A stretch of DNA of 64,000 nt from assembly GCF_947259025.1 (NCBI RefSeq), contig NZ_CAMYKO010000006.1:186001-250000 (forward strand), read 5' to 3'. The position numbers were made by a program, and so were the translations under genes. The stretch comes from an uncultured Methylophaga sp. (GTDB lineage Bacteria > Pseudomonadota > Gammaproteobacteria > Nitrosococcales > Methylophagaceae). Positions 45,789 to 54,235 of the stretch are shown piece after piece. Position 1 is the stretch's first letter; every line of letters begins with the position of its first letter. Under the pieces are notes generated by a model. The model saw nothing but the letters and a program-made list of their open reading frames with translations, did no database searches and had not been told where the DNA came from.

Positions 45789-46781
45789 TCACATCGAACG
45801 CCCAACGGTAGATAAGACATCAATTATGTCGAAAAGCCGACCGGCATACTTTTCCCTCAGATTGAAGTCTGTACCCGCTTTGCCGCTAAGGTCGCTCCCA
45901 ACCGCACTCACCAGCTTTTTCAACCTCTTCTGATGAATTCCAAGCTTCGCCTGTAGTGGATCGGTCAAAATACCAATGAACGTTGATACAAGCGCAAGGA
46001 CAATAGCGATAGCAGCTGTGACAGCCACAAACAGCCTAGCGGAAGCCGCAACCGGAAAAACCGCGTAGTAGTATGAACCAGCCGTTGAACCCAACCAGAA
46101 GTTGGATGCGGCCGCGGAGTTCGCCACAGTTGCAGAAACTGCAGTCCCAGCACTAAGTGTGCCAAATGAGGCCTGGCCAAGGGCAATTTTGCTAGTTACC
46201 AGTAGCATGGCGTTGCTTGCCAAGTCTGATGATGCTGTGCGAGTTGCGCCATACTCAGCCAGCTTTGCGTCAAGCTTGTCTCTGAACTCAGGCGATTTGG
46301 CAGGCTCAGAGAATGTATCAAGAACCTCGTTTAGCAACGACCGTAAATCCGGATCTTTGAGAATTTCTGTCATCAAAGCATCTTTGTCGCTACTGTTTTG
46401 ACCCTGTTGATACGGAAGTTCCAGAAGCTCGGTGACGATGAGCCAACTAATTTGCCGATCCATATCAGTTTCCCAACCTGGGGGAATTTTCCTAATCCAG
46501 TGCTGTAGCTTTTTCAGCCTGATAAGGCCGGCAACGAATCCAACCAGCGCGAGGAAGATGTTTGCAACCGACCAGATGATGTTGACCGGCACACGAACCA
46601 CATCCCAACCAAGTGCGTGGCTGTGAATCTTCAGCGCTCCGCGGAAAGAATAATGGCGGCGAACGAACTCACCAATACGATTTTCCCGCTCACAAATATA
46701 GCTTTCAGAAGCAGCGGTAATTGCTTTTCTGATGATGGCAAGCACCTCATCTTCATTAAGCTTTTTGTGTAGTCCTCTCAA
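45789..46781 (-). CDS. Uncharacterised membrane protein, 330 residues
   Basis: It has two membrane regions, one near residues 63-90 (IIWSVANIFLALVGFVAGLI) and one in the Ala-rich stretch near 195-275. The N-terminal motif RRHYSFRGALKIHSHALGWD reminds me of DUF6635 proteins, but I cannot verify this. A DUF-like C-terminus rich in Lys and Leu follows. No enzymatic motif. Cassette-borne, followed by a short attC remnant. Confidence 0.6.
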   Translation of the reverse strand: MRGLHKKLNEDEVLAIIRKAITAASESYICERENRIGEFVRRHYSFRGALKIHSHALGWDVVRVPVNIIWSVANIFLALVGFVAGLIRLKKLQHWIRKIPPGWETDMDRQISWLIVTELLELPYQQGQNSSDKDALMTEILKDPDLRSLLNEVLDTFSEPAKSPEFRDKLDAKLAEYGATRTASSDLASNAMLLVTSKIALGQASFGTLSAGTAVSATVANSAAASNFWLGSTAGSYYYAVFPVAASARLFVAVTAAIAIVLALVSTFIGILTDPLQAKLGIHQKRLKKLVSAVGSDLSGKAGTDFNLREKYAGRLFDIIDVLSTVGRSM

Positions 46782-46807
46782 TCTCTTCCCCCCCCCATTT
46801 CCTGTGC

Positions 46808-46895
46808 GCCTAACACCCTCATTTGGGGCCGTAGTGAAGCGCAGCGGAACCGAGGTCCCAGCCCCGCAGGGGCCAACAACATGCGCTTGTTAGGA
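46808..46895 (-). repeat. attC-like site (88 bp), best-matching boxes
   Basis: Plus-strand GCCTAAC (46808-46814) and GTTAGGA (46889-46895) fit RYYYAAC and GTTRRRY almost fully. GGGGC and GCCCC in between can pair. It lies immediately after the stop of the lipoprotein gene, as expected for a cassette. Confidence 0.7.
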
Positions 46896-46898
46896 GTG

Positions 46899-47180
46899 CT
46901 ACTTGCACCTTACTAGCATTGAGCGCTGCATTACTGTACTACCAAAAACTGTACCTTGATCGGCGCTAATAACCGCACCTTTTTCCGAGCCTCCCGCTAT
47001 AATCTCATACCCTTTGGCACCACATAATTCACCAGCTTTTTCATAGCACTTACCCCATGTCAAGGCAGTGCCCGAGCAATCAATACTGTGCCCCTGCTCC
47101 CCACTTGGGAGATACGTTGTGTTTGAGGTAGCACAACCACTAAGAATAGCTACAACAATAATCAATGGAATCTTCTTCAT
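46899..47180 (-). CDS. Small lipoprotein, cassette-borne
   Basis: A 93-residue protein with a lipobox signal peptide (VVAILSGC, Cys16). The mature part is a compact Cys/Gly-rich domain (IDCSGTALTWGKCYEKAGEL, CGAKGYEIIAGGSEKGA) ending MLVRC. Probably anchored in the outer or inner membrane; Lys/Thr at +2/+3 (CATS) do not signal retention in the inner membrane. Function unknown. First cassette of the array, next to where attI and the integrase would be expected. Confidence 0.7.
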   Translation of the reverse strand: MKKIPLIIVVAILSGCATSNTTYLPSGEQGHSIDCSGTALTWGKCYEKAGELCGAKGYEIIAGGSEKGAVISADQGTVFGSTVMQRSMLVRCK

Positions 47181-47187
47181 GTGTAAC

Positions 47188-47235
47188 TCCTAACAGTCTG
47201 TTTATGAGGCCGCTGGCCTCATAATAATGATTAGC
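47188..47235 (-). repeat. Array boundary: attC/attI-like box and hairpin
   Basis: TCCTAAC (47188-47194, minus strand GTTAGGA) is followed by a perfect 10-bp hairpin TTATGAGGCC-gct-GGCCTCATAA (47202-47224) and ATTAGCG (47229-47235). It could be a very short attC or the worn remnant of the attI site. Confidence 0.4.
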
Positions 47236-47505
47236 GTGAATAGATCATAATTACTCATGCAAAGATTGATGCTTTGTAATTACTTGATTTTATGGCGAAA
47301 TAAGAAGCTGAAAATAGATAGGGTGCTAAAGAGGAACAAGGCCTCTTTAATTGCTGGTGGTGAGAGCTAGGAAATGACCGGTTTGAAACCATAATAGAAA
47401 TCCTTTTCTGGTGAAGTTGCTAGAATTAAATCCTTATAAAATCAGCGTAGTAACTGATGACCGTTTTGTGAACTATTTCACAATCAATAAGATAGCGCAA
47501 CTGAA
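47236..47505. other. Non-coding stretch beyond the cassette array
   Basis: AT-rich, with no integrase remnant in any frame that I can see. The only open frame (from 47411, plus) runs into the MFS gene and has no family-like features or ribosome site. Possibly the scar left by loss of intI. Confidence 0.5.
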
Positions 47506-48723
47506 TCAGGCAGCGGGGCTGTTATGCGCCTCCCGAATAGGCCCTTGCGCCATCAGCCAGGCAATGATCAGAATCACCAGCATGCCAATCAGGATGGACT
47601 GGAAGCGGACACCGGCATCAAGCATATAGCCTAAAAAGGCCGGGGCCAGGCCGGTTGAGAACACCAAGAAGGCTGATTTTAAGGAGCGCACCTGGCCCAG
47701 GTGTTCCCGGCCCCAGAGTCTGACCAGCAGGCTGTCACCGATGGGGGAGGACATACCCAAAGCGGTCCCCGCGCCGAGCATAATGATCCAAATCGCAGCA
47801 TTGCCGCCGACCAGCACAGCAGCGAGCAGGGCGAGTGCAAACGGCAGAAGGTAGAGGCGGGCCAGTGCTGTCACGCCAAACTCATCTATCCAGCGGCCAC
47901 CGAGCAGCGCACCAGGAAAACGGGAAATCCCCAGTCCGGTCAGGGCAAAGGCATAGGCGGTGGCAGTGGCACCCAGATCTTCGGTCATTTGCGCCTGGTA
48001 GATAAAGATACCGGTCAGGGTGATGGGCAGGATCATGAGCATGGGTATCAGCATCCAGAAGCGACGCTCACGCATGGGTGACGGGCCTTTATCCTGGTGG
48101 CTGTTTTTATCTTTTTTCTTTCTGGGGGCTTCAGGCCAGTCAACAAACAAAAGTAATAAGCCCCATAACAGCGCCAGCACCACGAGCAGGCCCCACCAGA
48201 TTTGCTGCCAGCTCAAGACGCCCACTAACAGAGCGATGGCTGGGGGCAGAATGATTTCACCGGATGGCATGCCCAGGCTGACCAGGCCCAGAGCCTTGCC
48301 ACGATTGAGGGCAAACTCGCGTCCCGCTAAGGTGCTGCCGAAGTGGGTCATCAAACCCTGACCACAAAGGCGTTGTAGGCCCAGGCCGAAAACAGCGAGT
48401 CCCCACCAGGGTGAGAGGGTGAGCATCAGTACGCCGATAAAGAGAACAGATAACACCATCAATACATAACGGCGCGGTGCAACCCAGTCGATCTTGGGTC
48501 CGAAATGCATCACCAGAAAGCCACTGGTCATGGTAATGGCGGCGTAAATACTGCCAAATTCACCGGCAGAAATATCGAGGTAGGCACTGATATCGGCCTG
48601 GAACAGCCCGATAAAAAAGCTCTGACCCAGATTGCCGGTAAACACGGCCAGCCAGGCAGCCGCGATCAGGCCGAAATGACGACTTAACAGGCCGCCGTAA
48701 CCAAGACGTGTATCCGAGTCCAT
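47506..48723 (-). CDS. MFS transporter
   Basis: A 405-residue inner-membrane protein with twelve helices and a long charged central loop (PRKKKDKNSHQDKGPSPMRE near residues 200-222). Motifs AITMTSGFLVMHFGPKIDW after helix 2 and GKALGLVSLGMPSGE near helix 5 match the nitrate/oxalate-like or YnfM-like branch of MFS. No substrate can be given. It is followed (downstream) by the array remnant and preceded by the YjdF-like gene on the same strand. Confidence 0.87.
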   Translation of the reverse strand: MDSDTRLGYGGLLSRHFGLIAAAWLAVFTGNLGQSFFIGLFQADISAYLDISAGEFGSIYAAITMTSGFLVMHFGPKIDWVAPRRYVLMVLSVLFIGVLMLTLSPWWGLAVFGLGLQRLCGQGLMTHFGSTLAGREFALNRGKALGLVSLGMPSGEIILPPAIALLVGVLSWQQIWWGLLVVLALLWGLLLLFVDWPEAPRKKKDKNSHQDKGPSPMRERRFWMLIPMLMILPITLTGIFIYQAQMTEDLGATATAYAFALTGLGISRFPGALLGGRWIDEFGVTALARLYLLPFALALLAAVLVGGNAAIWIIMLGAGTALGMSSPIGDSLLVRLWGREHLGQVRSLKSAFLVFSTGLAPAFLGYMLDAGVRFQSILIGMLVILIIAWLMAQGPIREAHNSPAA

Positions 48724-48750
48724 TTTTATCCTTACAGTGAAATCAGGCTG

Positions 48751-49413
48751 TCAGCTTTGTCTGAACAGGCGTGGATTACTTTTGATAAATTTGCGGATCC
48801 AGCGGCGGAGAAAGGATTCATCGCGCTTGGCCTTGAGGTAGCCATAACCGAGTACGCTGATGATAAGTGCACCGACTGTATCGACAATCAAGTCCCACAT
48901 TGTATCAGTGAGGCCGCTGCTGTCGCCAAGCATGGTTTTCTGCATATCGGTGCCGAACAGGCTGTCTACAGTGAACTCGAAGATTTCCCACACTGCCCCG
49001 GTGCCCAACGCAAACAGAAAGGCAAAAAAGGCGACAAAGCCGGGGCGCATCTTGAGTTGGATCTGCTCGGTTTCATTCAGCACATAGACCAGCAAAAAAC
49101 CGATGATGCCCAGCAAAAACCCGGAGCTGGTATGCAACACGATATCCCACCACCAGAAGCGCGTGTAGTAACCGTGCACCTCGCCCAGAAACAGGGAAGC
49201 AAACACAAATCCGATGGTGAGGAGCTGAAATTCGGCGGGGATAACAACATGAAAACGCCGGGCCAATAGTTGCGGCAACAGGGTAATCAGAATAATGCCG
49301 CTGATAATGACGGCGTTGAACCATTGCTGTTCCCAGACAGCGCCCACAGCCCCGGCAAGCAGGATGATTTGTAGCAAAGTTGTCAAGCGGCTGTGGAGCG
49401 TGGACTCGTCCAT
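48751..49413 (-). CDS. YjdF/DUF2238-like membrane protein
   Basis: A 220-residue inner-membrane protein with six helices. The conserved pattern WWWDIVLHTSSGFLLGIIGF, then ALGTGAVWEIFEFTVDSLFG and DTMWDLIVDTVGALI is that of the YjdF (DUF2238) family, whose acidic and His residues inside helices suggest ion or proton transfer. Function unknown. Lies 27 bases upstream of the MFS gene. Confidence 0.8.
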   Translation of the reverse strand: MDESTLHSRLTTLLQIILLAGAVGAVWEQQWFNAVIISGIILITLLPQLLARRFHVVIPAEFQLLTIGFVFASLFLGEVHGYYTRFWWWDIVLHTSSGFLLGIIGFLLVYVLNETEQIQLKMRPGFVAFFAFLFALGTGAVWEIFEFTVDSLFGTDMQKTMLGDSSGLTDTMWDLIVDTVGALIISVLGYGYLKAKRDESFLRRWIRKFIKSNPRLFRQS

Positions 49414-49567
49414 TTTCTTCCGTTATCGGTGAACTCACCTCATCATAATCAGTCCCTTGAGAAAGTTAAACCGGTCGCCGCCGCGGTTTGTTTTGTCATG
49501 GCCGTATTGTTATGGTTGTGACCGTTTATCTGTCGCACAACCTTTAAATCATGCAGGGAGATTGATT

Positions 49568-51928
49568 TTGAATACACCAGCCGTGAGTTTCTTCAAAGCC
49601 ATGTCTGTGCTGCTTTTAAGCAGTATTTTGCTGTTTGCCAACCCGCTGCAGGCAGGCGCTACAGCCGCTGCTACCAATAGTGACTCAGGGGCAAATAACT
49701 ATCAGGCGCTTGCCGATGTGCTCTCCGATCCGGCCAGTCGCGATAAGCTGATTGAAGAATTGCGTAATTTATCTGAGCAGGGTGAGCAGCAAAGCCAGCA
49801 ACAGGGAAGTGGCGAAGCTCAGGACCAACAGAGCGTAGATGCATCCGCTCAGGTTGATGATGCGGCCACTGATGTCGCCAAGCAGACTCAATCCGTGGTT
49901 GAAGTGATGGTCACTACCCTGACCAGCAGTTGGTCAGCGATGACTGTTCTGGTGACTGGCGATAATAATAAAGTGGGCAGCTTTATCAGTACCCTGCTCA
50001 AACTCGCTGTGGTTATCGCTGCGACTATCGTGACTTATATGGTGCTGCGCGTGCTGGCGCGGCTGCTTTTCCGCCGTGCCGACTCCATGGTAGCTAACAA
50101 TAACGGCAGCAACCCGCTGATGATTAAAGCCGGTGCGATTGTGCTTGGTGTGATTACCGATGTGGTGGTGGTACTGCTGGCCTGGCTGGCAGGTTACGCG
50201 GCAGCCTTGCTGTTTGTCGGTGAGATGGGCGAAGTCACCGTGGTGCAGACCCTTTTCCTCAATGTGTTCCTCGCGGTCGAGTTCTTTAAAGTGCTGGTTC
50301 GTGCGGTGTTTGCGGCCCGCGATGACAGCCTGCGACTGTTACCGATGACCACACCCACAGCCCGTTTCTGGAGTGGTTTCATTACTTCGCTGGTCAGCCT
50401 GGTTGGTTACGGCACGCTGCTGGTGGTGCCAGTCATCAGTAATCAACTTTCGGCGGAACTGGGTGCCCTGACTAATCTTCTGATCGTGCTGGTCGCGCTG
50501 AGCTTTGCGCTGACCGTGGTCAGACGTCAGCGTGACCATGTTCGTGATGGGCTTTCAAAGCTGTCACAACAAGCGAATTTCTCCATGACGCGAGTGACGC
50601 TGGGCGTTTTATCCCGCAGCTGGCACTGGCTGGCTTACCTGTATTTCCTGGCGATGTCCGCGGCCCTGCTGATTCAGCCTGAACAGGCTCTGCCGCAGAT
50701 GCTGATGGCAACGCTGCAGACCGTGCTGGCCGTGCTGATTGGTATGTCATTGATTGGTCTGCTACAGGCCACGCTGGGACAGCAGGTTAAGGTACCTGCG
50801 ATGATCAGTGCCCGCCTGTCCACCTTTGAACAGCGGCTGAACCAGTTTCTGCCGACCCTGAACAAGGTACTGAAAGGCATCATTCTGGTGATGGTGATCA
50901 GTGCGGTGCTGGACGCCTGGGGCGCAGTGGATTTACCGACATGGTTGGCCTCACCGGCAGGCACGCATGTGCTGTCGACTATTATTTCAGTGCTGTTTAT
51001 TCTGGCTTCTGCCACTCTGTTCTGGATGGTGCTGGCTAGCTGGATTGAGCACCGCTTGAATCCTGAAGAAGGCCGGGGTGAGCCCAGTGCCCGCGAGAAA
51101 ACCCTGCTGACGATTTTCCGTAACGCCACGGCTATCGCGATTATCGTGATGACGCTGATGATTGTGCTGTCGGAAATCGGCATTAATATCGGGCCATTAC
51201 TGGCCGGTGCTGGTGTTCTGGGTCTGGCCATTGGTTTTGGTGCTCAGAAACTGGTGCAGGATGTCATCACCGGTGTGTTTATCCAGATGGAAAATGCCAT
51301 TAATGCCGGTGATATTGTCACTGCCGGTGGCCTGACAGGCACCGCGGAAAAGCTGACTATCCGCTCACTGGGGCTGCGTGATTTGTCTGGTACTTATCAT
51401 GTGATTCCTTTCTCCTCGGTGGATACCGTGTCCAACTACATGCGTGAGTTTGCTTACCATGTGGGTGAATATGGTGTGGCTTATCGTGAAGATACCGATG
51501 AGGTCGTGATTAAGCTGCGTGAGGCCTTTGCCGAGTTGCTGTCGATTGATGAGCAGCGTGAGAAAATCCTTTCTGACGAACTGGAAGTGCATGGTGTCAC
51601 AGCGCTGGCAGACAGCTCAGTGAATATCCGTGTCCGCATCAAGACGCTGCCGGGCAATCAGTGGGCAGTTGGCCGTGAGTACAACCGTCTGGTCAAACGT
51701 CATCTGGATGCTGCCGGTATCGAAATTCCGTTCCCGCATCTCACGCTTTACTTCGGTGAGGACAAGCAGGGACAGGCACCCGCCATGCCGCTCAAGATGC
51801 TCAATGAGGTGGAAGTGGTCAATGATGCCCAGGTCGAGCAACTTGGCGCTCAGAAAAAGGCAAAAAGCGCTGACAAATCAGCCGAGTCCAATCCCACCGA
51901 GAAGGGCGATTTTGATGATGGCGAATAA
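49568..51928 (+). CDS. Large MscS-family mechanosensitive channel
   Basis: A 786-residue protein starting at TTG 49568 with GGGAG 7 bases upstream; no ATG with a good ribosome site exists nearby (ATG 49601 would cut into the signal peptide). Signal peptide to about residue 33, then a Gln/Ser-rich periplasmic region, ten or more helices (about 150-560), the pore helix and MscS signature GLAIGFGAQKLVQDVITGVF near 590, the beta-domain VGDIVTAGGLTGTAEKLTI and a cytosolic C-terminus with a Lys-rich tail. Similar in size to YnaI/YbiO and the YjeP group. It would act in osmotic downshift. Confidence 0.9.
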   Translation: MNTPAVSFFKAMSVLLLSSILLFANPLQAGATAAATNSDSGANNYQALADVLSDPASRDKLIEELRNLSEQGEQQSQQQGSGEAQDQQSVDASAQVDDAATDVAKQTQSVVEVMVTTLTSSWSAMTVLVTGDNNKVGSFISTLLKLAVVIAATIVTYMVLRVLARLLFRRADSMVANNNGSNPLMIKAGAIVLGVITDVVVVLLAWLAGYAAALLFVGEMGEVTVVQTLFLNVFLAVEFFKVLVRAVFAARDDSLRLLPMTTPTARFWSGFITSLVSLVGYGTLLVVPVISNQLSAELGALTNLLIVLVALSFALTVVRRQRDHVRDGLSKLSQQANFSMTRVTLGVLSRSWHWLAYLYFLAMSAALLIQPEQALPQMLMATLQTVLAVLIGMSLIGLLQATLGQQVKVPAMISARLSTFEQRLNQFLPTLNKVLKGIILVMVISAVLDAWGAVDLPTWLASPAGTHVLSTIISVLFILASATLFWMVLASWIEHRLNPEEGRGEPSAREKTLLTIFRNATAIAIIVMTLMIVLSEIGINIGPLLAGAGVLGLAIGFGAQKLVQDVITGVFIQMENAINAGDIVTAGGLTGTAEKLTIRSLGLRDLSGTYHVIPFSSVDTVSNYMREFAYHVGEYGVAYREDTDEVVIKLREAFAELLSIDEQREKILSDELEVHGVTALADSSVNIRVRIKTLPGNQWAVGREYNRLVKRHLDAAGIEIPFPHLTLYFGEDKQGQAPAMPLKMLNEVEVVNDAQVEQLGAQKKAKSADKSAESNPTEKGDFDDGE

Positions 51929-51935
51929 AGCCTGA

Positions 51936-52877
51936 TCAGCGTGCCTCGTCGATAAGGCGGCCCAGACTGTTAACCGATGAACAGGATTGACAGTAATTGG
52001 CCGCCACGTCGAGGGCACGGTTGGCGTCGTCATAGCGACCACTCAGGTAGAGCAGTGAGGCAGTCATCATCGCATCACCCTGGTAACTGAGCAGCAGTTC
52101 CTCTACCACCAACAGTAGTGGCTCGCCGGGGCGGAAATAACGCACATCCGACGTATCCGACAGCCAGGCATCTTCCATGGCAAAGGCGCCGGCATTCAAG
52201 TCTCCGGATAAAGCCGTACTCAAAGCCAGCCCGATACGCGGCAGCGAAGCATGCGGCTGTTGCTGGATCTGTGCCTCAAAGGCATAACGGGCAGTGTTAA
52301 TTTGATAGTCGGCCAGTGCCCGCCAGGGATCAACACCACGGTCGACAGGCGGCCTTTGAACAGATCGGCTGGGTCGGTATGTGCCACCGGTCACTGTTTC
52401 GCGTTCATAACGATAATCACGATAAGTCGACGGCGCATAATAAATGCTCACACCAGCGCCGTTGCCCCGATAAATCAGCCCGCGGTTTTTGTCATGGTGA
52501 TGATACTTACGGCGTGGATGAGGATCGCTGTAACCAAATGAGCGATGGCCGCGAATGCCTCCCGAAGGCCCGTTGTAATGCCGATAATGCTTTTTATGGT
52601 GGCGGTCACGCTGTGGCTTGTTGTGGCTATGCTGACGTTGTTTATACTCGGGGCGGCCAGTGATGCCGTAACTGTGATGATCCCCACGACTGATGCCATG
52701 TGAATGATGCTGGCCGCGTGACCAGCTTCGATCCCCCGGGTCCTGTCTTGACCAGGAACGTGAAGCCGGGGACTCTCGCGACCAGCCGCTGTTATCGGCA
52801 TAAGTCGCGGCGGGCAGCAGGCCAGTGGCCAAGATCAGGCCGAGGCTGTATATCAGGGGAGACAAGCGGTGAAACAT
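51936..52877 (-). CDS. Secreted His/Arg/Tyr-rich protein with SWSR repeats
   Basis: A 313-residue protein with a signal peptide (to about residue 27, …AATYA). The first part carries the repeated WSRESPASR, SWSRQDPGDR, SWSRGQHH motif and is extremely rich in His, Arg and Gly (HHKKHYRHYNG, RKYHHHDKNR) to about residue 140. The C-terminal half (about 180-313) is a helical repeat domain of TPR-like type (ALADYQINTARYAFEAQI … RYDDANRALDVAANYCQSC). ATG 52877 has AAGGTGG upstream; a GTG at 52886 lies inside that site. Function unknown; low-complexity part may bind metal or the cell surface. Confidence 0.7.
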   Translation of the reverse strand: MFHRLSPLIYSLGLILATGLLPAATYADNSGWSRESPASRSWSRQDPGDRSWSRGQHHSHGISRGDHHSYGITGRPEYKQRQHSHNKPQRDRHHKKHYRHYNGPSGGIRGHRSFGYSDPHPRRKYHHHDKNRGLIYRGNGAGVSIYYAPSTYRDYRYERETVTGGTYRPSRSVQRPPVDRGVDPWRALADYQINTARYAFEAQIQQQPHASLPRIGLALSTALSGDLNAGAFAMEDAWLSDTSDVRYFRPGEPLLLVVEELLLSYQGDAMMTASLLYLSGRYDDANRALDVAANYCQSCSSVNSLGRLIDEAR

Positions 52878-52961
52878 AATGACCACCTTTATTTGCAGGG
52901 CATTAGTTAGGACTGCAAACCGGGGCCGAGGTTCAACCGCCTGAAATACCTGTCAAATTGT

Positions 52962-53456
52962 TCAGGCTTTGATGAACTGCCCTTGATCCACACCACTCAT
53001 CAGCGATTTCAGATCGGCGGTTTTCAGGCCCAGTGCGTAGCCCAGCACACCGCTGCCGATCACCACATTGTCAAAGTCATCGACGCTGTTATCGAGCAAC
53101 ACGATAATCTCTTCAGGCAGCGCCACTGGCGGCACCGCGCCCACTACATAACCGGTGGCTTCAGGCACCTCATCAAACTCGGCCATACGCAGTTTCTTTT
53201 CACCCAGGTGCTTGCGTAATGTGCCCCAGTCAGCGCGGCCACCGCCGGCTACGCCCAGCAAAACAAACTTATCCGAGCTGGTTTTAAACAGCAGGCTGCG
53301 AACGACAGAGTTCGGGTCATGCCCCTGGTTACGCAGAAGTTCTTCCAGGTTGCGGATCGGCTTTTTATCCTCGGTCAGTGGAATTTCAATAAGCTGATAA
53401 TCGATACCGTTGGCTGATAGTAGTTCAGTGACCGGGGAAGAAATGCTGTCGCTCAT
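52962..53456 (-). CDS. YbaK/EbsC-family deacylase-like protein (second copy)
   Basis: A 164-residue protein of the trans-editing deacylase superfamily. Pattern VVRSLLFKTSSDKFVLLGVAGGG (Lys in the active-site strand), EVPEATGYVVGAVPPV and a C-terminal VLGYALGLKT. It is quite different from the one at 27658-28128, so it probably has another substrate. Some members (ProXp-type) hydrolyse Ala-tRNA-Pro. Not more can be said. Confidence 0.8.
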   Translation of the reverse strand: MSDSISSPVTELLSANGIDYQLIEIPLTEDKKPIRNLEELLRNQGHDPNSVVRSLLFKTSSDKFVLLGVAGGGRADWGTLRKHLGEKKLRMAEFDEVPEATGYVVGAVPPVALPEEIIVLLDNSVDDFDNVVIGSGVLGYALGLKTADLKSLMSGVDQGQFIKA

Positions 53457-53564
53457 GGTAGCTCCTGCTGGTTTGTTGACTGTGATTTTTGAAAGACTTA
53501 AGGATACTGGATTTGCCGGCCGGGTTCATCCTTGTGGGTGTTGGGTTTTTTGTTCTGCACTGGG

Positions 53565-53732
53565 ACTGGATTGCTTCGTCGTGCCTCCTCGCAATGACGG
53601 TTTTCGAGTGTTTGGTATTGCAGGGGCTTTCGGCTGTGGTGATCTGGCAAAGCTGGTGGTGTTTTGGCCATTGTGGAGGAGTGTTTTTTGAACTTGGGAC
53701 TGGATTGCTTCGTCGTACCTCCTCGCAATGAC
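53565..53732. repeat. Two direct copies of the 34-bp module
   Basis: ACTGGATTGCTTCGTCG…CTCCTCGCAATGAC occurs at 53565-53598 and 53699-53732, 134 bases apart, differing at one or two positions. Both lie in the 53457-53776 gap, directly past the 3' end of the GIY-YIG gene. The intervening sequence also shares GTGTTTTT-type motifs with the flank but no gene. Confidence 0.92.
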
Positions 53733-53776
53733 GGGCTCAAAACTAACTGATGGTTATGGTCGGCTTGTCAGTTTTA

Positions 53777-54067
53777 TTACTGGATGATTTCAGGATAAAG
53801 ATCATGCCATTCGGGATTGAAGCTTTCTATCAGGCGGATTTTCTTTTTCCTTGAACCGCCTTTAATTTGTTTCTCCCTGGCAATCGCTGAAATCATATCT
53901 TCACACTGCTCAAAATAGACCAGTTTGTTGGTTTTATATTTGAAGCTGAATCCCTCACACAAACCTTCTCTATGCTGCCAAACCCGCTGAATCAGGTTGG
54001 AAGTGACGCCAGTGTAGAGCGTACCGTTTCTTTGATTGGTCATGCTATAAACCGCTGGCTGTTTCAA
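53777..54067 (-). CDS. Single-domain GIY-YIG nuclease
   Basis: A 96-residue stand-alone GIY-YIG endonuclease of the UPF0213/YhbQ-like type. Catalytic residues are all present: Tyr7 (VYSMTN, GIY position), Tyr18 (LYTGVT, YIG position), Arg28, His32 (RVWQHR), the metal-binding Glu in AREKQIKGGSRKKK and the Asn of FNPEWHDLY. It is flanked on both sides by the dispersed repeat module (53699-53732 downstream, 54123-54159 upstream). Family function is unresolved; a link to repeat mobility is inference. Confidence 0.88.
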   Translation of the reverse strand: MKQPAVYSMTNQRNGTLYTGVTSNLIQRVWQHREGLCEGFSFKYKTNKLVYFEQCEDMISAIAREKQIKGGSRKKKIRLIESFNPEWHDLYPEIIQ

Positions 54068-54122
54068 TTATGAACCTCCGTGTACTCAATCAAACTCCCT
54101 AATGTGTGACTGTATTAGCCGG

Positions 54123-54159
54123 ACTGAATCGCCGCGTCGGCTCGCCTCCTCGCGATGAC
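54123..54159. repeat. Divergent single copy of the 34-bp module
   Basis: ACTGAATCGCCGCGTCGG…CTCCTCGCGATGAC, in the same orientation as the two copies on the other side of the GIY-YIG gene. The gene is thus bracketed by modules in direct orientation. Confidence 0.8.
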
Positions 54160-54235
54160 ATTAAAGGTGGTTTTCCCTCGCTCTATGCCACTCAACGTCC
54201 AATGTAATCTATAACAATGCCCAACTTCCATCCCC

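Larger units (their letters stand above)
42551..47235 (-). mobile_element. Cassette array without integrase (CALIN-like)
   Basis: Seven genes in a row on the minus strand, with varying base composition and few relatives to housekeeping genes, interrupted by attC-like sites (RYYYAAC … GTTRRRY) at 44637-44720, 45726-45763 and 46808-46895, with weaker ones at 42551-42692 and 47188-47235. Several R'' boxes begin directly at or just after a stop codon, as in true cassettes. No integron integrase is encoded on either side within the window. The borders are approximate. Confidence 0.7.

Noticed and set aside
47411-47629. Frame after the cassette array as a possible integrase remnant
   Set aside because: No integrase motif (Arg/His/Arg/Tyr boxes) can be seen and it overlaps the end of the MFS gene.
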